DNA of 64,000 nt from Neisseria mucosa (GCA_003028315.1 CP028150.1:62001-126000), one strand, 5' to 3'; counted from the stretch's first letter, positions 45,758 through 54,417 are shown. The notes: generated by a model from the letters alone, not told the origin. Numbers and translations are program-made.

Positions 45758-46369
45758 ATGAAATTACAACAATTAGCTGAAGAAAAAGTCGGCGTCCTGA
45801 TTGTATTTACCCTGCTTGTAGTCAGCGTAGGCCTGTTGATTGAAGCCGTGCCGCTGTTCTTTACTAAGGCAGTCACCCAGCCTATTGAAGGTGTGAAACC
45901 TTATAACGCTTTGCAAGTGGCTGGTCGCGACATCTATATCCGCGAGGGTTGTTACAACTGTCACTCTCAAATGATCCGTCCGTTCCGTGCGGAAACCGAA
46001 CGTTACGGCCACTACTCCGTTGCCGGCGAGTCTGTTTATGACCATCCGTTCCAATGGGGTTCCAAACGTACCGGTCCGGACTTGGCACGTGTCGGCGGCC
46101 GCTATTCCGACGAATGGCACCGTATCCACCTGCTGAATCCGCGCGACGTTGTGCCGGAGTCCAATATGCCCGCTTTCCCATGGCTTGCCCGCAACAAAGT
46201 CGATGCCGAAGCAACCGTGGCGCATATGAAAGCCCTGCGTAAAGTCGGTACGCCTTACAGCGATGAAGAGATTGCCAAAGCACCTGAAGCCTTGGAAAAC
46301 AAATCGGAGCTGGATGCGGTGATTGCATACCTGCAAGGCTTAGGCTTGGCATTGAAAAACGTAAGGTAA
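45758..46369 (+). CDS. ccoO: cbb3-type cytochrome c oxidase subunit II (monohaem cytochrome c)
   Basis: 203 residues. One N-terminal membrane anchor (VGVLIVFTLLVVSVGLLIEAVPLFF) and a periplasmic cytochrome c domain with haem site CYNCHS and an axial Met in PESNMPAFPW. It passes electrons from CcoP to the CcoN active site. Follows ccoN by 23 bases and is followed by ccoQ after 4 bases. Confidence 0.97.
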   Translation: MKLQQLAEEKVGVLIVFTLLVVSVGLLIEAVPLFFTKAVTQPIEGVKPYNALQVAGRDIYIREGCYNCHSQMIRPFRAETERYGHYSVAGESVYDHPFQWGSKRTGPDLARVGGRYSDEWHRIHLLNPRDVVPESNMPAFPWLARNKVDAEATVAHMKALRKVGTPYSDEEIAKAPEALENKSELDAVIAYLQGLGLALKNVR

Positions 46370-46373
46370 CATC

Positions 46374-46544
46374 ATGGACGTAAACTGGGCCCGCTCGCTC
46401 TTTACTGTTTGGGTTTTTATCAGCTTTATCTTAGTGCTTTATATCGTTTTCAACCGACGCAATAAAAAGAACTACGATGATGCCGCCAACAGTATTTTCG
46501 AAAATGATGAGGATAAAGAGTCGTCTGAAAAAGACGGGCGATAA
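46374..46544 (+). CDS. ccoQ: cbb3 oxidase small subunit CcoQ
   Basis: 56 residues, too short for most gene finders. MDVNWARSLFTVWVFISFIL opens a single membrane helix, followed by a basic then acidic cytoplasmic tail (RRNKKNYDDAAN...). Position between ccoO and ccoP, length and topology identify CcoQ (FixQ), an assembly/stability subunit. Its last codons (ESSEKDGR) are written over a DUS core (GTCGTCTGAAA), so the tail sequence probably reflects uptake-sequence insertion. Confidence 0.9.
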   Translation: MDVNWARSLFTVWVFISFILVLYIVFNRRNKKNYDDAANSIFENDEDKESSEKDGR

Positions 46545-46574
46545 CAGTTTAGTCCGTGATCACGGAGCAAAATA

Positions 46575-47939
46575 ATGAACACAGCAACCCAATTTACCAG
46601 CAATTTCTGGAATATATACATTGCAGTCATCGTCGTGCTCAGCTTTATCGGCTTGGCATGGCTGCTGCTTTCCCAAAACGTTGTGAAGCGTCCTAAAAAG
46701 GGCGAAGAGGTCAAAACGACAGGCCATCAATGGGACGGTATCGAAGAATACAACAACCCGTTGCCACGCTGGTGGTTTTGGCTGTATGTCTGCACTTGGT
46801 TGTTCGGTATCGGCTACCTGGTCATGTATCCGGGTTTGGGCGATTATAAAGGACAGTGGAAATGGAGCAGCCACGGACAATATGATCAGGAAATGGCTAA
46901 AGCAGATCAGAAGTACGGCAAAGTTTATGCCAAGTTTGCCAATATGCCGATTGAGCAAGTGGCAAAAAATCCTGAAGCACGCGCCATCGGTCAAAACCTC
47001 TTCAATACCTACTGTATCCAATGTCACGGTTCTGATGCCAAAGGTTCCAAAGGCTTCCCGAATTTGACCGACAACGATTGGTTGTGGGGCGGCGAACCTG
47101 AGAAAATCCACGAGACCATTGAAAAAGGCCGTACGGCGACGATGGCGGCATGGGGTCCTGCATTGGGTGAAGAGCGGGTAAAAGATGTGGCAAACTATGT
47201 CATGTCCTTATCCAAATCCAAAGACCAATACGATGAAGAACGTGCCGCACGCGGTAAAGTATTGTTCAGTGGTCCACCGGCAAACTGCTTTACCTGTCAC
47301 GGCGACAAAGGTCAAGGTATCCAAGGACTGGGTCCGAACCTGACCGATAACGTATGGTTGTGGGGCGGTACTCAAAAATCGATTATCGAAACCATCACCA
47401 ACGGCCGACACAGTCAAATGCCGGCTTGGGGTCGTTTCTTGGATAAAGACAAACTCCACATTATGACTGCGTATGTATGGGGTCTGTCCAACAAAGACGG
47501 CAAAGCGCCCGTGAAAAAAGCCGAACCTGCTCCCGCACCGGCACCTGCTTCTGCTGCTGCATCATCCGCTGACGCTTCATCTGCGTCCGCACCTGCACAA
47601 GCTGAAAAAGCAGCTTCAGCAGCTGATGCAAAAGCGGCCGCTCCTGCCGAAGCCAAGCCGGTGGAAAAAGCAGATGCTTCTTCTGCCAAAGTGGACGGTA
47701 AAGCCGTTTTTGAAGCTAACTGTAAAATGTGTCACGGCGGTACCATCCCTGGTGCTCCAGGCATAGGCAAGAAAGACGAGTGGGCCCCGCGCATCAAGCA
47801 AGGTAAAGATACCCTGCACAAACACGCGCTCGAAGGCTTTAACTCCATGCCTGCCAAAGGCGGTAACACAAGCCTGAGTGATGACGAAGTCAAAGCAGCG
47901 GTTGACTATATGGCCAACCAATCCGGCGCTAAATTCTAA
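46575..47939 (+). CDS. ccoP: cbb3 oxidase subunit III, tri-haem CcoP
   Basis: 454 residues, longer than the roughly 300 of ordinary CcoP. Two N-terminal membrane helices, then two standard c-type haem sites (CIQCHGSDAKG and CFTCHGDKGQG), an Ala/Pro/Ser-rich linker of about 75 residues, and a third haem site (CKMCHGGTIPG) in a C-terminal c5-like domain. In Neisseria gonorrhoeae the third haem domain passes electrons to the nitrite reductase AniA; the meningococcal version is commonly truncated. An intact third domain here suggests this strain can feed denitrification from CcoP; AniA itself is not in the window. Confidence 0.96.
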   Translation: MNTATQFTSNFWNIYIAVIVVLSFIGLAWLLLSQNVVKRPKKGEEVKTTGHQWDGIEEYNNPLPRWWFWLYVCTWLFGIGYLVMYPGLGDYKGQWKWSSHGQYDQEMAKADQKYGKVYAKFANMPIEQVAKNPEARAIGQNLFNTYCIQCHGSDAKGSKGFPNLTDNDWLWGGEPEKIHETIEKGRTATMAAWGPALGEERVKDVANYVMSLSKSKDQYDEERAARGKVLFSGPPANCFTCHGDKGQGIQGLGPNLTDNVWLWGGTQKSIIETITNGRHSQMPAWGRFLDKDKLHIMTAYVWGLSNKDGKAPVKKAEPAPAPAPASAAASSADASSASAPAQAEKAASAADAKAAAPAEAKPVEKADASSAKVDGKAVFEANCKMCHGGTIPGAPGIGKKDEWAPRIKQGKDTLHKHALEGFNSMPAKGGNTSLSDDEVKAAVDYMANQSGAKF

Positions 47940-47950
47940 ACCGTAGAAAT

Positions 47951-47983
47951 TAAAACGCACCTTTTCATAAGGTGCGTTTTTTT
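47951..47983 (+). terminator. Terminator of the ccoNOQP operon
   Basis: AAAACGCACCTT / AAGGTGCGTTTT perfect 12-bp stem, 5-base loop, T tail; not a DUS. Confidence 0.93.
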
Positions 47984-48111
47984 ATGGTCAAGCCATCTGT
48001 CTTCATAGAGCAATTTAATTTCTGTCTTTATCTTAAATGTGTATGAAATACAGGGAACAGCTTATGGTTTGCTATGGGTCGCAAAGTAACTAATGAAACT
48101 AGTGAGACATA

Positions 48112-49212
48112 TTAGGGATAATGTCCTGCACCCAAAATACAGGATTTTTCTGCCCCTGTCGCATGGTGCGGACTGCTTGGAATTTTATTCATCCAACAGG
48201 CCGCAAGCCAGCCGAAGGCAGCGGCTTCGACCCATTGCGGATCAAGATTGAGTGCTGCTGTACTATGTAATTTCGTGGTAGAGGAAAAAAGTTGGTGCAA
48301 ATCTTCCATTAAAACGGGATTGCGGATACCGCCTCCACAAATATAAAGATTGCAAACATCAGGAGCAGCAGAGATGGTTGCATCATAAATCGTTTGGGCA
48401 GTAAACCTGAGTAGCGTTCGCAAAATGTCTTCCGGTTTTTCACCACCTTTCAGACGACCTTTCAACCAATCCAATGAAAATAATTCACGCCCGGTACTTT
48501 TGGGGTATGTGGAGGAAAAATATGGGTGGTCGAGCAGGCGGGTTAGTAGATCGGGTAAAACGGTTCCTGTTGCCGCAATCAAGCCGTCTTTGTCATAAGG
48601 ACGTTGCCAAATGGCTTGCATCCATGCGTCAGACAGCATATTGCCCGGGCCGGTATCAAAGCCGAATGCCGGAGAGGAATTTGGTAGGACGCTGATGTTG
48701 GAAATACCGCCGATATTCAAAACAACGCGTGTCTCGGAGTCGCTTTGGAACAAGGCTTGATGGAATGCGGGGACAAGAGGGGCGCCTTGTCCGCCTGCCG
48801 CTAAATCCCTGCTGCGGAAATCGCCGATGGTAAAGATACCGGTCAGATGTGCCAAAAGCGGTAGATCGGCGAGTTGTATGCTGTATCCTGCTTCGGGGGC
48901 ATGGCGGACAGTCTGTCCGTGGCAGCCAACGGCGGCAATATCGTGGGCTTGCAGGTTGGTTTGTTTGAGCAGTAAAGAAACCGTATCTGCGTAAAGGCAG
49001 CTTAGTTTTTGAGATAGCAGCATACTGAGATGCAGTTCGTTATTGCCGATATTTTGCAAATCCAGCAATTCATGCCTAAGGTCGTCTGAATAGGGGATGA
49101 ATGCGTGGGAGACAGCTTCACGCCATTGATCGCCTTCCATGCGGATTAAAACTGCGTCCGCACCGTCCATGCTGGTGCCGGACATAATGCCGATATAGTT
49201 TCGGATATTCAT
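48112..49212 (-). CDS. anmK: Anhydro-N-acetylmuramic acid kinase
   Basis: 366 residues. ASKHA-type kinase: start YIGIMSGTSMDGADAVLI, then GCHGQTVRHAP, NIGGISNISVLP and GFDTGPGNMLSDAW, all AnmK hallmarks. It opens and phosphorylates 1,6-anhydro-MurNAc to MurNAc-6-phosphate during peptidoglycan recycling. Single gene. DUS copies lie within the coding region (about 48449 and 49079). Confidence 0.95.
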   Translation of the reverse strand: MNIRNYIGIMSGTSMDGADAVLIRMEGDQWREAVSHAFIPYSDDLRHELLDLQNIGNNELHLSMLLSQKLSCLYADTVSLLLKQTNLQAHDIAAVGCHGQTVRHAPEAGYSIQLADLPLLAHLTGIFTIGDFRSRDLAAGGQGAPLVPAFHQALFQSDSETRVVLNIGGISNISVLPNSSPAFGFDTGPGNMLSDAWMQAIWQRPYDKDGLIAATGTVLPDLLTRLLDHPYFSSTYPKSTGRELFSLDWLKGRLKGGEKPEDILRTLLRFTAQTIYDATISAAPDVCNLYICGGGIRNPVLMEDLHQLFSSTTKLHSTAALNLDPQWVEAAAFGWLAACWMNKIPSSPHHATGAEKSCILGAGHYP

Positions 49213-49384
49213 AAAATTGTGATTTTGAAGTAGGCAAAAAGAAACATTGTAACGCTGTTTCAGATTTTATTTGGATTCAGGATTGGAGAAGATAAAGAAA
49301 TATTTCAAGAAAGATTGTAAAAAGGTTACAATTAGGTCGAGATTCCGAATCTGCCAACTTTCGTATTTCCAAAGGAAAACTTCC

Positions 49385-50959
49385 ATGGCTCAAACTCAAC
49401 CGAGTGCGAACTTGAAGCTTATTAACGCCGCTTTTGCCGCTATGCTGGTGGGCATGGTCGGCTATTTTATTTATTGGGGTCTGGGATATACCCATTACAA
49501 CAATCCTATACTTTTCATCATTGCCACGATGTTCGGCGTATTTATGGCATTTAATGTCGGTGGCAACGATATTGCCAACTCGTTCGGAACCAGTGTCGGC
49601 TCCGGCACGTTGACCATCCCGCAGGCACTCTTGATTGCCGCTGTATTTGAAGTCAGCGGAGCCGTTATAGCGGGTGGCGAGGTTACAGATACCATCCGTA
49701 AAGGTATTGTCGATTTGAACGGGTTGGATTTGCAACCCATGCAATTCGTCTTCATTATGATGTCAGCCCTTTTGGCAGCGGCATTATGGCTTTTGTTTGC
49801 TTCGCGTAAGGGGCTGCCGGTGTCGACTACCCACGCCATTATCGGCGGTATTGTCGGCAGTGCGTTGTGTATGGCGTTTATGCACAAAATTGATGCGGGT
49901 ACGCTTATCCAATGGGGTAAGCTTGGAGAGATTGCCCTTTCATGGGTATTATCCCCGATGTTGGGTGGGTTGGTTTCCTACCTCGTTTTCTCCCGTATTA
50001 AGAAAAACGTATTAGACTACAACGACTGGGCAGAAGGAACGCTTAAAACCATCAAGCAGGAAAAGAAGTCATACAAAGAGCAGCACCGTCTTTTCTTTGA
50101 AGCCCTTAGTGAAACTGAAAAAGTCGAATATGCAACCAAAGTAGCGCACGATGCGCAAATTTACGACGAACCCGATTTCGAACCTTCCGAATTACAGTCT
50201 GACTATTATCGCGGGCTGTATGAATTGGATAACCGGAAAAACAATGTCGATTCCTATAAAGCCCTTCATTCCTGGGTTCCCTTTATCGGCTCGATAGGCG
50301 GTATGATGATTGCTGCAATGCTGATTTTCAAAGGATTGAACAACTTGCATTTGGGCATGAGCAATGTCAACAGTTTCCTGATTATCTTCATGGTCGGCGC
50401 GGCGATTTGGATGGCGACATTCGTATTCGCCAAAAGTCTCAAACGCAAAGACCTTGGCAAATCAACCTTTCAAATGTTTTCTTGGATGCAGGTTTTTACC
50501 GCATGCGGCTTTGCATTCAGCCACGGAGCAAATGATATTGCCAATGCCATCGGACCGTTTGCCGCCATTATGGATGCATTGCGTACCAACAGCATTACCG
50601 CGCAAAATGCCGTCCCTCCTATCGCTATGTTGACCTTTGGTATCGCATTGATTGTCGGGTTATGGTTTGTCGGTAAAGAGGTTATCAAGACCGTCGGAAC
50701 CAGTCTGGCGGAAATGCATCCCGCTTCGGGTTTTGCGGCCGAACTTTCCGCTGCCGCCGTTGTGATGGGTGCATCATTCATGGGGTTGCCTGTATCGAGT
50801 ACCCATATCCTGGTCGGAGCGGTTTTGGGGATCGGCTTGGTTAACCGCAATGCCAACTGGAAACTGATGAAACCCATCGGTTTGGCATGGGTAATTACCT
50901 TGCCCGCAGCCGCAGTTTTGTCTGTGATCTCTTATTTGGTGTTGCAGGTGGTTTTCTAA
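49385..50959 (+). CDS. PiT-family inorganic phosphate transporter
   Basis: 524 residues from the ATG at 49385 (AAAGGAAAAC just upstream); the frame continues upstream without support. About ten membrane helices with the duplicated PiT signature: GVFMAFNVGGNDIANSFG near the N-terminus and FSHGANDIANAIGPFAAI near the C-terminus, each followed by a GLPVSTTHAIIG / GLPVSSTHILVG segment. A large cytoplasmic loop (about 220-310) is rich in charged residues. It imports phosphate with H+ or Na+. Confidence 0.93.
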   Translation: MAQTQPSANLKLINAAFAAMLVGMVGYFIYWGLGYTHYNNPILFIIATMFGVFMAFNVGGNDIANSFGTSVGSGTLTIPQALLIAAVFEVSGAVIAGGEVTDTIRKGIVDLNGLDLQPMQFVFIMMSALLAAALWLLFASRKGLPVSTTHAIIGGIVGSALCMAFMHKIDAGTLIQWGKLGEIALSWVLSPMLGGLVSYLVFSRIKKNVLDYNDWAEGTLKTIKQEKKSYKEQHRLFFEALSETEKVEYATKVAHDAQIYDEPDFEPSELQSDYYRGLYELDNRKNNVDSYKALHSWVPFIGSIGGMMIAAMLIFKGLNNLHLGMSNVNSFLIIFMVGAAIWMATFVFAKSLKRKDLGKSTFQMFSWMQVFTACGFAFSHGANDIANAIGPFAAIMDALRTNSITAQNAVPPIAMLTFGIALIVGLWFVGKEVIKTVGTSLAEMHPASGFAAELSAAAVVMGASFMGLPVSSTHILVGAVLGIGLVNRNANWKLMKPIGLAWVITLPAAAVLSVISYLVLQVVF

Positions 50960-50973
50960 CTGTTTCTAAAGTG

Positions 50974-51022
50974 AAAAGGTTGTCTGAAAAAACAAAATTT
51001 GTTTTTTCAGACAACCTTTTTC
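50974..51022 (+). terminator. Variant DUS hairpin terminator after the PiT gene
   Basis: AAAAGGTTGTCTGAAAAAAC pairs with a mirror-image arm ending CAGACAACCTTTTT. Same compensated G-T/A-C change as in the ilvE terminator. Confidence 0.85.
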
Positions 51023-51060
51023 TAATTTTGACCTTTAGAAACTAGTAGCGTTGTTTACAG

Positions 51061-51167
51061 TATAGTGGATTAACTTTAAACCAGTACGGCGTTGCCTCGC
51101 CTTGCCGTACTATCTGTACTGTCTGCGGCTTCGTCGCCTTGTCCTGATTTAAATTTAATCCACTATA
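51061..51167. repeat. Correia element (CREE), short form
   Basis: 107 bp, TATAGTGGATTAACTTTAAA at one end and TTTAAATTTAATCCACTATA at the other. It lacks the roughly 50-bp internal segment present in the long CREE at 40619. Such elements can carry promoters, IHF sites and RNase III targets. Confidence 0.92.
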
Positions 51168-51172
51168 ATTTC

Positions 51173-51259
51173 TATAACACGGTGAAGCCGTATCGAAGTT
51201 TGAACGGCGATACGCCGTTTGAGGCCTTGCAGGCTTATTTCTCTCAATCTGTGGTGTAA
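51173..51259 (+). pseudogene. C-terminal fragment of an rve-type transposase
   Basis: The codons read [20 protein letters not shown], continue AYFSQSVV and stop. This matches the end of integrase-core transposases. Everything upstream has been lost. Confidence 0.75.
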
Positions 51260-51295
51260 ACAATTCGACGATTTCCTACACTCTCATGTAAGCTA

Positions 51296-51332
51296 AAGGT
51301 CGTCTGAAAACTGATTTTCAGACGACCTTTTA
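51296..51332 (-). terminator. DUS inverted-pair terminator of plsC
   Basis: AAAGGTCGTCTGAAAAC and TTTTCAGACGACCTTTT with a 4-base loop, adjoining the plsC stop. Confidence 0.85.
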
Positions 51333-52085
51333 TCATGATGGCGATGCTGTTGTTTTCTTATTTTTTGCGGCAAACGGTCCTTTTCCTTCGATAAGGGGTT
51401 GTTGCGTTTCAATCCGTTTTTCGCATTCCGCCATCAATTCGGCTTCCGTGCCGCTGCTGTGTGGGATGACGGGGTTGATGACGACGGTGATGGTGCCGGG
51501 GTGTTTGAGAAAGGAATTTTTCGGCCAAAATTCGCCGCTGTTGAGGGAGACGGGGACGATGTCCATTTCAAACATTTTCGCCATGCGCGCGCCGCCGAGT
51601 TTGTAGCGGCCTTTTTCGCCGGGCGGCAGGCGTGTGCCTTCGGGGAAGATAGTAATCCAGTAGCCTTCGTTTTTACGCGCCATGCCTTGTTCCATCAGCT
51701 GTTTGTTGGCTTCGCGGCTGTTGCTGCGGTCTATGCCTATGGTTTTGACGAGTTTCAGTCCCCAGCCGAAAAAGGGGATTTTGAACAATTCGCGTTTGGC
51801 GACGTAAACCTGCGGCGGGAAGATTTCTTGCAGGGCGAGGGTTTCCCAGCCGCTTTGGTGTTTGGCGCAGATGATGGAGGGGCGGTCGGGGATGTTTTCG
51901 GCACCGATGAGGCGGTATTTGAGTCCGATGATGTGTTTGAGCGACCAGTTGAGGATGCGTACCCAAATTTGCGCCATTTTGTGCGCACCGCCTTGGACGG
52001 GCAGGGCGAGGAGCATGAAGGGGAAAAGTAAAATCAGGCTGGTGCTGAGGATGAACCAGTAGGTCAGATTGCGGATGAGGAGCAT
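51333..52085 (-). CDS. plsC: 1-acyl-sn-glycerol-3-phosphate acyltransferase
   Basis: 250 residues from the ATG at 52085. N-terminal membrane helix (TYWFILSTSLILLFPFMLLA), acyltransferase block I as KHQSGWETL (an HX4E variant of the usual HX4D), then FGWGLKLVKTIGIDR and the substrate-binding FPEGTRLPPGEKGRYK. It acylates lysophosphatidic acid to phosphatidic acid in the inner membrane. Neisseria has more than one such enzyme; the HX4E form leaves some doubt about the preferred substrate. It lies 83 bases downstream of gmhB with DUS copies between. Confidence 0.9.
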   Translation of the reverse strand: MLLIRNLTYWFILSTSLILLFPFMLLALPVQGGAHKMAQIWVRILNWSLKHIIGLKYRLIGAENIPDRPSIICAKHQSGWETLALQEIFPPQVYVAKRELFKIPFFGWGLKLVKTIGIDRSNSREANKQLMEQGMARKNEGYWITIFPEGTRLPPGEKGRYKLGGARMAKMFEMDIVPVSLNSGEFWPKNSFLKHPGTITVVINPVIPHSSGTEAELMAECEKRIETQQPLIEGKGPFAAKNKKTTASPS

Positions 52086-52168
52086 GTTTTTACCTGTCGG
52101 ATGGGTCGTCTGAAATCTTGTTTGTGCTTGAAACGGGGCGAAACAGGGTTTCAGACGACCTCGTGTAT

Positions 52169-52747
52169 TTACGGGTTTGCCTGTCCGTCTGTAAGGTCTT
52201 GTGCGGACTCGTGCATGATGTATTGGGAGAAGGCGAGCAGGCTGTCGAAGATTTGGGTGTTTTCGGGTAATTCTTTTTCCTGTTGCGACAGGGTTTTCTT
52301 GCCTTTGCCGGTCATGACGAGCGCGGTTTTTCCTCCAGCCTCGTGCATGGCTTGCAGATCGCGCAGGCTGTCGCCGACCAGCCAGGTTTCGGCGGGGTCG
52401 GCTTTGAAGCGTTCGAGGATGTCGTAAATCATGCCGGGCTTGGGTTTGCGGCAGTCGCAGTTGTAGGCAGCAGTGTGTGGGCAGAACCAGATGCCGTCGA
52501 TTTCGCCGCCCGCCTGACGGACGAGGCGGTGCATTTTGGCGTGCATTTCGGTCAGGTCTTGGACGGTGAAGTATTTGCGGCCGATGCCGGATTGGTTGGT
52601 GGCGACGGCGATGTTGTAGCCTGCCTGCGTCAGGAAGGCGATGGCGTCCATACTGCCTTCGATGGGTATCCATTCGTCTACGGATTTGACGAAGTCGTCG
52701 CGGTCTTGGTTGATGACGCCGTCGCGGTCGAGGATGATGAGTTTCAC
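52169..52747 (-). CDS. gmhB: D-glycero-beta-D-manno-heptose-1,7-bisphosphate 7-phosphatase
   Basis: 192 residues. HAD-family phosphatase: nucleophile motif LIILDRDGVINQDRDDF, VATNQSGIGR, a zinc-binding loop (FCPHTAAYNCDCRKP), and WLVGDSLRDLQAM. It removes the 7-phosphate in ADP-heptose synthesis, needed for the LPS inner core, and so links to the WaaQ-like heptosyltransferase at 35147. Confidence 0.94.
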   Translation of the reverse strand: MKLIILDRDGVINQDRDDFVKSVDEWIPIEGSMDAIAFLTQAGYNIAVATNQSGIGRKYFTVQDLTEMHAKMHRLVRQAGGEIDGIWFCPHTAAYNCDCRKPKPGMIYDILERFKADPAETWLVGDSLRDLQAMHEAGGKTALVMTGKGKKTLSQQEKELPENTQIFDSLLAFSQYIMHESAQDLTDGQANP

Positions 52748-52784
52748 GGATGTTCCTGTCAGAAGTTTGGGGTCGGTTTAGATA

Positions 52785-53870
52785 TTAAGGTCGTCTGAAA
52801 ACGGGTGGTTTGTTTATTCGGACGGTCTCCAACATATCTATGGTTTGGCTGATGTGGTGTTCTAATGTCGGGTTGTAGTTTAATGCCTGCATCGGGTCGG
52901 TAAGTTTATGTTTGCCTTGTTGTTTGAGGGCGGCCGCTTGGACGACGGCCTGGGCCAGTGTTTCGGGGCGGCTGCGCGAGAAGAAAAAGCCTGCTTCATC
53001 GTTCATGACTTCGGTACATGCCATGTTGTCGGAGAGGACGACGCGCGTGCCGCACAAGACGGATTCGACGCCGACCAGTCCGAAAGGCTCATACAGGGAC
53101 GCCATGATGGTGAAGTCGGCGGCGCGGTAGAGTTCGGGCATGTTTTTGCAGAAACCCAGTTCGACGACGTTTTTCATGGGACGCGGCAGCGGCGAACCGG
53201 CGACGGCGAGTTTGACGGGCAGGTCGGTGTGTTCGAAAAAGTCCGCCAGCAAATCGAGTCCTTTGCGCTTGTGGCCGGTCGAGGGGAACAGGAACACGGT
53301 TTCGTCGTCCCGAAAGCCGTATTTCGCGCGGACGGCGGCAGTTTCATCGGGAGCGGGGCAGAAGCGGGCGGTATCGGCAGGCGGGTGGATGACGCGGATT
53401 TTTTCGGGCGGTACGTCGTAGAGTTGGGTCAGTTCGCGCTGCATCAGGTGCGAATGTGCCATGATGGATTTGGCCGTCGCGTAGTTGCTGCGGTTGCGGC
53501 GGATGGTGAGGCGGTCGAGCAGGCCTGTTTTTTGCTCCATGTTATGCAGGTAGCCCAAGTGTGTGCCGCCGCAGGCGAATATATCCGCATGGTCGCAGGG
53601 GTTGCAGGCAATAAGCAGGTTGGTTTCGCGGCGGACTTTTTTGAAGGCGCGGCTGAAGAAGAACGGCCGCAGTTTTTTGGGCATGAGGTTTTGATTGACA
53701 AGGCAGGCGTTGACTAGGGCGTATTCTGCCGTGCTTGTGTCGATTTTGGCGGCGTAAGCGTTGATGTTGATATTTTGCGCGCTCAAACCGCGGATCAGGT
53801 CGAAGGCATAACTTTCCATGCCGCCTCCATGCCGGAGGCAATTAATGGTCAAGTCGATTGTTTTAATCAT
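52785..53870 (-). CDS. Glycosyltransferase family 4 protein
   Basis: 361 residues from the ATG at 53870 (MIKTIDLTINCLRHGGGMES); the frame extends 12 codons upstream. GT-B fold: HGGGMESYAFDLIRGL near the start, a donor-site region VFLFPSTGHKRKGLDLLADFF, and the late acidic motif ASLYEPFGLVGVESVLCGTRVV (E-x7-E). It resembles LPS-core GT4 enzymes such as WaaG, but neither sugar nor acceptor can be stated. The start overlaps the upstream small gene by 8 bases, so the two are co-translated. A DUS marks its 3' end. Confidence 0.88.
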   Translation of the reverse strand: MIKTIDLTINCLRHGGGMESYAFDLIRGLSAQNININAYAAKIDTSTAEYALVNACLVNQNLMPKKLRPFFFSRAFKKVRRETNLLIACNPCDHADIFACGGTHLGYLHNMEQKTGLLDRLTIRRNRSNYATAKSIMAHSHLMQRELTQLYDVPPEKIRVIHPPADTARFCPAPDETAAVRAKYGFRDDETVFLFPSTGHKRKGLDLLADFFEHTDLPVKLAVAGSPLPRPMKNVVELGFCKNMPELYRAADFTIMASLYEPFGLVGVESVLCGTRVVLSDNMACTEVMNDEAGFFFSRSRPETLAQAVVQAAALKQQGKHKLTDPMQALNYNPTLEHHISQTIDMLETVRINKPPVFRRP

Positions 53871-54321
53871 TTTTTGACTGTTCCAAATGGTTTTTCCATT
53901 GCTCAAACGCTGCCTGAAAGACGGGTTTGAGGCGTTTGTAGATTTCGGGGGTGTTGGGGACGTGGTAGAAGCCGCCGAGCGACGGGGTGTCGAGGGTGCG
54001 GACGTAGTCTTCTAAGAATGCGCCGTAGCCGTCTTCTTCATTGTCGTAGTAATAGGAGGTGAATTGCCGCCCTTGTTCGGTGAAGTCGTCGGGCGTGAGC
54101 GCGCCGTCCATGTGTTTGAGCAGGAAGCGGCGACCGCTGGTTCTGCCTTTGAGCATATTGGCGAAATCTTCCGCGCTTTCGGGGGCAGTTTGCCAAACGG
54201 GATTCGCCAGCCCTGCCTGCGCCGCCCATATCCAGTACATACCGATATGCGTGGCGGCGTTTTCGGACGGCAGGCCTTCGGGATATTCTTCGTCTAGGTG
54301 GAAGCGGATGTTGTCGTACAT
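53863..54321 (-). CDS. Conserved protein of unknown function (DUF7832-like)
   Basis: 152 residues, acidic, no signal peptide or membrane segment. Recognisable blocks are YDNIRFHLDEEYPEGLPSEN followed by AATHIGMYWIWAAQAGL, SGRRFLLKHMDGALTPDDF, and YYYDNEEDGYGAFLEDYV. These fit a widespread small family that I remember as DUF7832; the number should be checked. No function is known. It overlaps the GT4 gene start by 8 bases, but a functional link is not shown. Confidence 0.75.
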   Translation of the reverse strand: MYDNIRFHLDEEYPEGLPSENAATHIGMYWIWAAQAGLANPVWQTAPESAEDFANMLKGRTSGRRFLLKHMDGALTPDDFTEQGRQFTSYYYDNEEDGYGAFLEDYVRTLDTPSLGGFYHVPNTPEIYKRLKPVFQAAFEQWKNHLEQSKND

Positions 54322-54372
54322 GGACGGTCGTGTGCTGTGATTCGGGGGGTGTTTATTGTAACGGAAAACGGG

Positions 54373-54417
54373 AGAGGTCGTCTGAAATCTGTCGGGACGT
54401 TTTTCAGACGACCTCTT
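54373..54417. terminator. DUS hairpin between divergent genes
   Basis: GAGAGGTCGTCTGAAA and TTTCAGACGACCTCT. Because the genes on both sides point away, it is not an obvious terminator; it may serve as an uptake site or as a barrier. Confidence 0.7.

Larger units (their letters stand above)
51050..51263 (+). mobile_element. IS remnant with a Correia element inside
   Basis: TTGTTTACA (51051-51059) and TGTAAACAA (51255-51263) look like the two ends of an IS. Between them lie a complete Correia element and only the last 29 codons of a transposase. Confidence 0.65.

Noticed and set aside
51333..52673. A single 446-codon frame covering plsC and most of gmhB
   Set aside because: The upstream half is an Arg/Pro-rich out-of-frame reading of gmhB. 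The true plsC start is at 52085.
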